From Takakia lepidozioides (Eukaryota; Streptophyta; Takakiopsida; Takakiales; Takakiaceae): a DNA stretch of 64,000 nt. The DNA lies in contig CM060733.1 in NCBI GenBank assembly GCA_030704615.1, positions 19,344,001 through 19,408,000 on the forward strand, in the 5' to 3' direction. The notes beneath the pieces were generated by a model. It did no database searches and was not told the DNA's origin. It was given only the letters and a program-made list of their open reading frames with translations. The translations under genes and the position numbers were made by a program. Positions 55,961 to 64,000 of this stretch are shown piece after piece (the first letter of the stretch is position 1; the number at the start of each line of letters is the position of its first letter).

Positions 55961-57996
55961 TTACACTTATCTCTAGTTACACCCCAAATCTTATTGTACT
56001 ACCCTAGTACCTCTTCCGAATGTTTCATGCTATTCTAATATTTTACTACCCTTGTCACATCCAAAACATGATTCATTCCAATGGCGTGGTATGTGAACAT
56101 TGTGCTTGATATGAAGATTCAATCAATAAAATTACTAGCAAGTTGTATTGAGTATGGTAGAGTAGGAGTCTGGCCCATGTTCGATGCGACCCATTTGTTT
56201 ATCGTGATCCTGCAACTCTTATACGACACATTTCGAAACAAGTATGACATCACCTGAAATTTCACAAAGTTCAATCACACATTACACCATGATATTATTA
56301 ATATTTCAATTAATTTTAATGCAAATATATATTAAGTTTAGTCCGGATTTAAGCCAAAAGTCCAGAATTAATTAAAATAATGTTATATCACCCGCAGTAT
56401 CTGAAGTGCTGCTCCAATCTCTGGCAATCCCAGCTGTATACATTGTCTGGTCATTTGATGGGTCTGCCTATTTGTAGATGAAATCAGGATCATCGCTCAG
56501 GTACTTCCCCGGAATGAGGATATAGTAAATATACCTGAACCATACATTCAGAAAACACAGATGCAGCAGGTGCTTGTTAACTCATATTAAATCCCATTGT
56601 AATCAATGTCGCATTGACGCAAGGTTGATCCACGAACTAATTCCCAAAAGACTAGAAGACACGAAACACTAAGCAAGACGAAGATTTATCACCCGAAAGA
56701 TACGATTGAAATCCATAGCATTGATTGCATGTCCAACACAACAAGAACAACATGACCAACAACCATACAAAATGCAAAAAACAGTCTTAAAAAAGGGATG
56801 CTTTCATTTCTCAAATCCAGGTTGCGTCAACGCAAGGTTGATTTGCATCCCCCCCCCCCCCCCAGAAAAAAAAAAAAAAAAAAAAAAAAGAAAATGTTGA
56901 AGTCGTATATCTGTCGGTGTATGTCACGTCATCAATCGTGTTGTGTGTGCATCTGCCATTTGTTGCACTCATTCCCCCATCTCATTCGTTCATTTGCGAA
57001 CACAAAAGTGACATTCAGATAATCAAATCCCACGGTTATAGGCCCCACGTTTATAGGCCCCCCATCATTTTGGTGATGTGGCGAGACCTTGGGTATGCTC
57101 ACGCCACGTCAGCACGAGCTCCACGTCACCGGCTGTGAGTGTACGCTCACGCCACATCACCATTGTGTGAGCGTATGCTCACACGCCGCGACGCTGACGC
57201 CGTAGCATCGTTGCAATCTAGGGAGTCAATCAGGGTGAGACAGCTTGTTGTGATAAGATCTTGGGCCTTGGATTATAAAATGGATCGGCTGGAAATCTAA
57301 GGGACCACTGTACTTTGGGGTGATCATTGTGGTGTACAACTTGTGACGCATGTGGCGGCGCATGTTAGATGAATAGAGTTGCCTTTCGTTAGCATCTGGC
57401 TCCTATGTTTAAGATCCCTTCTTCCTCGCAGGCTAGCTCTGCCGAGCTAACATCCCTCACTAAGTACTTACCCGCAGAGGAGGTGGAATAATCCAGGTGT
57501 GCGAGAATCTGGTTTTACAAAGTTTATGTAGAAATATGCTTTAAATATGATTTAAATAAAAACACAATAAACGATGAACACCGGAGCAAATATACATTAA
57601 ATAAAAAACAACCAAGATTTTTCATGAAACCATGACATTAAATCAAAATCCAAACTATTTGAAATCTACACCAATTGCAAATAAAAATGAAAATATATCA
57701 TATAAACATAATCCAAATCCAAATCTGCTCGTTGTATCAAAATGAGCCACAATCATTACACCGGTCAAATGAATCTTGAAATGAAATAAATGTTCATCTT
57801 TTCATAAAACTTCAATTCACCCTATCTATCTTGGACATTGTTCTCAGAAGTCGTTGCTAGTAGTGCGGAGCAACGCGAAGCCCTAGCATATAAGACAAAT
57901 TAACTTCGACGAAATCGCAAAAAGAGGTAGGTAGCTTGTCGGTAAGAACATAATAGGTTGACATCCATAGATACAGGGTCAACTTCCGCTTAGTGC
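55961..57996. other. AT-rich gap with simple repeats
   Basis: No convincing gene. A poly-C run followed by a poly-A run lies at 56852-56890. Inverted words (GTGTGAGC ... GCTCACAC) lie near 57164-57183. CGTAGCATCG and TTATAGGCCCC repeats lie near 57035-57065. Confidence 0.5.
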
Positions 57997-58438
57997 TCAA
58001 ACGTTTCTAGTAAGTCTTCTGAGAAGATTCCGATAGTCATACTTCACTCGATGCCCATCTTTCATACATAACTTAGTTATACAGGATTGATCGGCAATGG
58101 CCTCTAGAATAATTGATCTGGATTTGTCCTTGTCTTCAAACTGCCCTTGCCATGCTATAGGGCAATTTTTCCATCTACGGTGCATACAATCAATTGATGC
58201 GAACATCCCAGACAAGCCTCTCTTTTTGTTGATTTCGAGCTGGTTCAAGAGGTCAGCTCTGGTTGGTTGGCTGCCTCAAGTACGTAGACTCAAAAATTGC
58301 CTTAATGGCTGCCCTAAATCGTTTCATGGCCTCCATCACGGTGCTCTCACCTAACCTGCAATATTCATCCACAACATGAGCACTCACTCCATATGCGAGC
58401 ACCTTCAATGCAGCGGTGCACTTCTGAATTGAAGACAA
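57997..58438 (-). pseudogene. PIF/Harbinger transposase fragment
   Basis: Minus strand: QKCTAALKVLAYGVSAHVVD, EYCRLGESTVMEAMKRFRAA and IFESTYLRQPTN, then, after a frameshift near 58250, KKRGLSGMFASIDCMHRRWK, NCPIAWQGQFEDKD and IILEAIADQS. These are the helix-turn-helix and first-Asp (SIDC) blocks of the Harbinger DDE transposase (ALP1-like family). The rest of the catalytic domain is missing. No terminal repeats were identified. Confidence 0.85.
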
Positions 58439-58885
58439 TCCAAGAAGCCGAGCCGCATCTCTCTTTGAACAAAATATGTATCATGTGTACATATTTTATC
58501 CATAATTTTTAGGAACAACCTCTTGTATAGAAATACATGAGAAATATATGGTCATGCATGTGTGTGATTGATGCCCATCTTCAGACATGGTCATACATGC
58601 ATGTATAGGAAGTACAAGAGAAAAAAAAAAAATATATAGACGCCTCCCCAAGAGAGTGTAAATTATGGTGTCTCTTCACCACAAGGGCTACTGCCTTCCA
58701 GCTTAAAGGTGAACACCTTCATGCCACACCAGACTGTGGTTTGAACCCACAACCACATTGAACGTTGGGCTACATGCTGGTTGTTGTACATGAGAAATGT
58801 ATGGTCGCGCATGTTCCACCTTGCGCCAACCTACACACCAGCTATCCATGCACATCGACGGTGGATAACCGCATCAAGCTAACGT

Positions 58886-58937
58886 TGATGGAAACCGACT
58901 ATAAACCCTATGACCCCGGTCATAGTCGGTTTCCATC
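58886..58937. repeat. Perfect 16-bp inverted repeat
   Basis: GATGGAAACCGACTAT and its complement ATAGTCGGTTTCCATC flank about 19 bases. It may be a MITE remnant or a stem-loop. The minus strand frames through it mean nothing. Confidence 0.7.
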
Positions 58938-59957
58938 GACGTGCATGAAGTACATAGGATAAACCCTAAACCGCCGGTTCTTAACAGTATCCGGTCCAAG
59001 AAAATCAGTTTTAGACAACTATATTTCATCTTTGCTAGGCGGCTATCCCCCAAATTACGGTTGTCATTGCCATGTTTTTTTTTTCTTTTCTTTTTTGTGA
59101 GGAAAGGCAACTATGTTTGTAACACTGTATATACAGTCTATATCCAGAAAGGTAGAATTGACAGCCTGATAGTGCGAGCTTGCAGGATTGCGCTGTGAAA
59201 GAGCACGCATGGACGTCATTCTCAGGTGCACAATGTACAGTGATCACCATGGCGTGATGAGGGCTGTGAAAGCAAGGCGTTTCTTTGTTGTTGACTGTCA
59301 CAAAGCGGCAACCCAGTTTGTAGGATAGATGCTTCATAGATTTTGCTTCTCTCCCTATGTTCCTGTACAAGACGAAGAAGAGATAATAGACATACATGCA
59401 AACATATGACCCCATCACCATCAAAGGCAGCCAGACCTGTATGTATAAGATTTGTCTCAAATACTTTGGAACGTTCGAATTTCTTCACCTAGTAAATGAT
59501 GAGTCGTATGAAGATTAGTACCTAAGAGCACACATGCCTCCAGCCCAAATATTCTCAAGAGTCAACTATGACCCAAACTACTCGAGGAGCTTAGAATGCT
59601 TCGCCCACTGTCAATTTTGATAGAACTTTAAGTAATTATGGCTCAACTTTCCTTTGTAATTTGATATCTAGACTGCACATCTAGTCCCTACATCGACTGG
59701 TAGACTGTGCATTAGGGAAGTAGGGAGCTATAGAGAAAGTATCGAATACCTCACATTCTGAGCCATTAGTTTCACACTTGATTTTCAACATCTGTAGAAT
59801 ATAATTTAGTATGTATTAAGCTCATTCCCTTCTGCAACAGAGATTAATATTTGTGTTGTTGATTAGTAATCAAATTTTACTGTGCTGAAGATATGTCACT
59901 TGAGCTGATCGTAAAGCTCCTCAGGAGAACTAACGGGGTGAAAGCAGCAAGCGATCA

Positions 59958-61495
59958 TCAAATTCGATCTTTGCAGATAATATCGATCAGCGACGACGTC
60001 TGTTTATTTTGCGGGCAGTAATTCCGAAGCAATTCTGGCTCGTTCTTGCTATTAATCGAAATCAATCCAACCTGCGTGTTCTTGAGAAAATAAGCCCTTT
60101 GCCTCCTCATGTTCCTGTAGGAGAAAAAAGTTGGTGATCACAGGCCACATTGAAACATATCAGTTGTTCAGCCCTCTTTCTGAGTCTTTATTGCAAATTT
60201 TCAACACATCCATGACGAGGGTTCTTCTGAAGATTGAGACTGTGAGCATCTATTGATAGACAGACCTGTCGAGGATAACCCAAGTTGCTCGAAGAGCCAA
60301 TGCTTCCCGCACTGCCACATATTCTGAGAGCTTCCCTGCCTTAACTGTCACCTGTAATTTGATCTGGAAAAACATCACCCTTTAATGGTTAGAAGATTAA
60401 CAGGACCATTCATGCAATGGAGATTGAAAGACGCGTCTCAAGCTAGCCTGGTCAACTACCTGCATCTGGACATATATGTTACAATAGCCTAAGTTGTCCA
60501 CCTTTATTCCTTTCCTTCCGCCCACAAGTAGAATTTCTAGTGAGTAAAAAAGCTGCAAGGAGGACTGGCCTTTGTAAGGTTGTGTGAGAGGGGCTTGTTG
60601 AAAAACTTACTAGGTATCTCATAGAAAGAAGCCTGGACGAAAAGCGTTGAATGTTCAGAAAACATGAAAACTTGACTAAGAATTTTATAACATCCAGTGG
60701 CCTGGAGAGAGCGACATTACCCCTCTGTTGTAGCACACTGCGCAACAAAAAAGTGATAGGAAGCTCACAAATTCCTCCCGCTTCCTAGCCAGCAGTTTAC
60801 TAAGGATAAAGGGGTTGACCCCTACGAACGATTCCTCATCTGCTGGTATTATGTAGCCCACTGCAGTTTCCACATATGATTAGTAATCTTGAAAAGCATT
60901 AAATCCGAGGTGTACTTCATGCACGCAGGATAACACTTGGGTCCGTTGCGACAAGTGATCAACCGCACTATAGCGCATCCTGTCATTAGTCATTACACAG
61001 GATGATGGAAGCAATCACTACCTAGAGCTAAGCATAAATTTAATAACAGAATTTGATCCTCTAGAATTTGCAACCGGCCATATAAACTGGTCAATCGAAC
61101 ATGAAGCAAAGAATGGGAGGATACATTGCACGTACAATAGCAAACCTCGCAATTATATAGCAGTATGATGTCCAAGGTAACGTAATGACATTAATGTCAC
61201 AGTTCCACTCATCAGGTGAAGATATTTACTTTCTTAAATAGCTAGCTCAATCATATGTTGGATTCGTCGTCGAGCACCATAACCTGTTGCATTCCTTCAG
61301 ACCTTTGCGACACCCATTTTTGCATGCATAAAGAAGGTCCAGAGTGGGTCAGTTCGACCTACTTTCAGTTGTGATTTCATTAATGACCCCGAGAAGGGTT
61401 ACCACGTCGCCAAGACATGCCAAATGAATCAGCGCGTGCTGCAGACCGGTTGATGTGAGTTCCTTGGTTCCATCCACGACTACCACGATCCGCCT
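59958..61495 (-). CDS. USP-like (adenine nucleotide hydrolase fold) gene
   Basis: Four exons with matching phases. 61495-61363 (RRIVVVVDGTKELTSTGLQH), 60860-60769 (GYIIPADEESFVGVNPFILS), 60363-60266 (VTVKAGKLSEYVAVREALAL, ATWVILDR) and 60114-59958 (NMRRQRAYFLKNTQVGLISI), ending with TGA. All introns are GT-AG. The pattern VVVVDGTKE...AL.H......D.V.LLGV, then V.VKAG.......EA..L.ATWVILDR, is that of plant USP-like domains often joined to kinases; no kinase domain follows here. The first exon has an acceptor and no start codon in frame, so the 5' end is missing or the gene starts upstream. Phase 0 would allow joining to the NLR exon ending at 61993. Confidence 0.72.
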
Positions 61496-61992
61496 CTGCT
61501 CCCGTATTTCCAGTCATGAATCTACATGAGAATCTAACGTCTGACTCGAGATCGAGCATTGAGGGAAACTTCTTACATCTTAAAGACTGTCGTCCAGGAG
61601 GAAGAAATGAAATGAATTCTGAATGGTACTATAACGTCCGCAGAAAGCTAAACGAGCTTATGGGACAAGAGAAAGAAGGAAGTATGTTCACAAGAGAAAG
61701 CCTGGGTTATGAATCCACAATCTGCCGGCCGACAAGCACCTACCGCTATTGATAGAGGGATTGTCTAAGAGTCAGAGAAAGAACAGTGAAAGAAGAAATT
61801 ATGTTCTTCATTTCCGACTTCCCTTGTTATTCCCAAAGCAAACGGGGCATAGGCGGCCTTCAGGTTGTCCCTCCTATCGGTCTCTATCCGCAAAAAGAAA
61901 GAGATCCATCACATCTTCATGTATTAAAGGTCGAAGCAAAACAAGAAGCCAAACGTGATCTTAATAGAAAACCATCATCGTTAAGTAATCAC

Positions 61993-64000
61993 CTGGAATG
62001 ACATCTCTCTTCCTTGGAATTCAGAGTCAGGAGAATCATTACATTCCACAATCTCAGGTGCCCGTCCATAGACTGGTTCTCGGGTTCCGAGACTGGTTGT
62101 TTTCCCCAATGCCTGAAGGCGTCTAAGGCCATCCAAACCACCCCAAGCATTAAGCTCTGCTGCAATGGCAACATTGTTTGCAAGGGCAGAGATGACCTTC
62201 ATCGCTGTGTTCATCTTGTCATTATCCTCGAATATACCACCCTGTATGAACTCCATAACTGTATCAACCACAATGGCATCTGACAGTGTTTTGGTCACTT
62301 CTTCTCTGATGCGTAGCAGTGCCTTCAATTCACCAGCGGTTGTCTTCTTTGTCAATTTGCGACAGGTAACCAAATCAAGGACCTTCAAATTGGACAACCT
62401 ACTAAGATCAGGTAGGTGTGTCAATTCTGAGCAATATTGACACACGAGCTCAAGCAGCTGTATAAGGTTGCCAACACCTTGTAGCTCATCAAGAGCAACG
62501 TGTCTCAGGTGGAGTTTTTGTAGTGCGGTCAAACCACCCACTCCTGTGAGCTTCCTTAGGCATTGACAATCCAGAAAAAACAGTTCTTGCAAGTTTGACA
62601 AGGACCTGCAGAGACCTGACACTTTCTTGACCTTGGGACACCCCTCAACCTGAATCTTCCGAAGGGAAGTCAACTGCTTCAATGTGGGAATTTCTGTGAG
62701 ATGAGGGTGCTCACTAATTATCAGCTCGCGAAGCTTCGTGCACTTGTCAAGCTTTGGTGGCTGGGAAAGTTCAGAATTTTGGAGTTCCAAATATTCCAGC
62801 GCTATCAACCACTGCATGTCTGGCCATGCCTTCAAGTTCTCGCATCTTCTCAACCGTAGCCAGGCAAGTTTCTCCAGACTCTTGAGACCATGAATTCTTT
62901 CGAGCTGTTTGCAACAACTGATGTCCATGCTGCGTAAGCAGTGCATTCCTTTCAAATCCAGCGCCGTCAATGCAGAAAGATTTTCGAGCCTCAGCACTAC
63001 AAGATTGGAACACTTGTGCAGGTTTGCTTTTGACAAGCTCTGAAATGTCCCATCAATCAGAGCGATCCTTTCAACTTGCCAGCAATTTCCTACTGGGGAT
63101 TTTTGAAGCTCTCGAGGTACTTGGTCTGAGACACATTGGTGAAACAAACAGCGCCTTGATTGGAAATCTCCTTTGTTCGCTTCCGTTTGCGCAAGTTCAC
63201 GGTACAAGTCATGCACCCCTATTTTGTTAGAGGCGTGATCAGCCTGAACCTCCAAGAGAAAGCCAGCCCCATCATCCAGAAGTGTCTTCTTCATCAAGCC
63301 GTTCAACTGCGGCCCTCAAATACCAGGTTATAAAATGTTAAATAAAATCTAAGTAACTTATCATAGTGATGTGCTCAAGATTTTGGAATGAATTCACAAA
63401 ACCAGAGTAGAAGAAGTAGGCAGGCTACTAGTATTAGCTAATATGTGAACCTCAATCGAAGCTACTGCAGTGGCGGTGTGCTTGTGACCACCTCGAGAAT
63501 GAAGGCATGACTTGATTAAAACATGATCTAAGAACCCAGGTGACATTTTGCATGGAAGAACTTACATACTCCTTGATTTCCTCGAGAGGGGCTTCGTGTA
63601 CAAGGCTCAACCATTTGCATACATCCCCTTTTGTTTCAACGCCCAAAGGCTTATACAGAGCCACATCAAAAAAGATGAGCCGGTCCATATCTGTGGGCAG
63701 GGCATCGTACGCTGTTCGAATAATGGAGAAAGTTGGGTGATCCTTATATGGGGAGAGCTTGACATGAAAATTAGCGAGGCTTTCATTCCAGCTCGGCGAT
63801 CCAGGACTTGCGCTGCCTAGCTCAGCTCCAAGTTCTTTGAGAACCGATGGATGATATTGGGATCTCGGCCCCCTTCCAAAAGAACCGTAACCCACAGCCT
63901 TTTGTATACAGAGCTGCTCCTGAGGTGTGTAGAACGAGAGAGAACGGCCTTGGAGCAGTAAACCGATGGCATCCATCTCCTTAAGTTCGGGAACGGTTAT
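61993..64000 (-). CDS. NB-ARC/LRR (NLR) resistance-type gene, 5' end outside window
   Basis: The first visible exon (to 63566) holds the end of NB-ARC: MDAIGLLLQGRSLSFYTPQE, then IRTAYDALPTDMDRLIFFDV, the conserved 'YDxLP...IFxDxA' region. A phase-0 GT-AG intron (63307-63565) leads to the exon 63306-61993. That exon starts LNGLMKKTLL, has GVHDLYRELAQ (MHD-like position) and about ten leucine-rich repeats (LVVLRLENLSALTALDLKGM, LAWLRLRRCENLKAWPDM, LQELFFLDCQCLRKLTGVGG). Both exons are free of stops, so the gene looks functional. NLRs detect pathogen effectors inside the cell. P-loop and N-terminal domain lie beyond the window edge. Confidence 0.88.

Noticed and set aside
61516-62001. Plus-strand frames between the NLR and USP-like exons as an organelle-derived insert
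   Set aside because: The residues (NEMNSEWYYNVRRKLNELMG) could not be tied to a known organellar gene and no edges are visible.
1-64000. CRISPR arrays, bacterial operons, ribosome binding sites and rRNA genes
   Set aside because: The window is plant nuclear DNA; no spaced identical repeats of that kind or rRNA sequence were seen. The 24-bp palindromes are irregularly spaced over 18 kb.

Overview
The window is nuclear DNA of a plant, most likely a non-seed land plant (bryophyte, lycophyte or fern grade). The reasons are pentatricopeptide (PPR) fragments of the DYW class, an NB-ARC/LRR resistance-type gene, GT-AG introns, a PIF/Harbinger transposase and Ty3/Gypsy retrotransposons. The species is not identifiable by reading alone. 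Most of the window is mobile DNA in layers. Host-like genes appear only at the right edge.

Layout. 1-2040: degenerate mosaic of PPR and LINE-endonuclease fragments. 2246-2681: solo long terminal repeat. 2682-5474: older Gypsy pol fragment, now inverted. 5475-16625: Gypsy element 1 (+). 16626-20100: rest of older retrotransposons. 21117-41200: minus-strand cluster of decayed multi-exon genes (two FCP1-like HAD domains, a gene with a ParB-like motif, a gene ending in eight-residue SPxYVPxD repeats, a DUF7869-like gene). Thirteen copies of one 24-bp palindrome are scattered through it. A 4988-bp gene-fragment-carrying DNA element (27456-32443) has split one exon. 42470-54810: Gypsy element 2 (-), same family as element 1. 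55-57.5 kb: telomere-like and tandem repeats. 57997-58438: Harbinger fragment. 59958-61495: USP-like gene. 61993-64000: NLR gene, cut by the window edge.

The main system is the Gypsy family. Its polyprotein carries Gag with zinc knuckles, aspartic protease, a complete-looking C5 DNA cytosine methyltransferase, RT, RNase H, DDE integrase and a C-terminal PHD finger. An extra upstream ORF of unknown function is present. Gag-protease-methyltransferase is separated from RT-integrase by an in-frame UAG in a CAR-YYA leaky context, kept in both copies. Terminal repeats are arranged A-internal-B-gc-A-B, the split-direct-repeat plan known from DIRS/Ngaro elements, yet the element encodes a DDE integrase and makes 4-bp target duplications. 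The primer-site position is complementary to the loop of a hairpin inside the A repeat, and that hairpin shows a compensatory base change between copies. This suggests self-priming and integration from a circle.

The target duplications also prove an old rearrangement: ends at 2242-2245/5471-5474 and 2682-2685/16626-16629 pair up only if 2682-5474 is flipped. Element 1 has stops but no frameshifts, and most of its stops are C-to-T changes. Element 2 has small indels but no extra stops, and its repeats are identical, so it is young.
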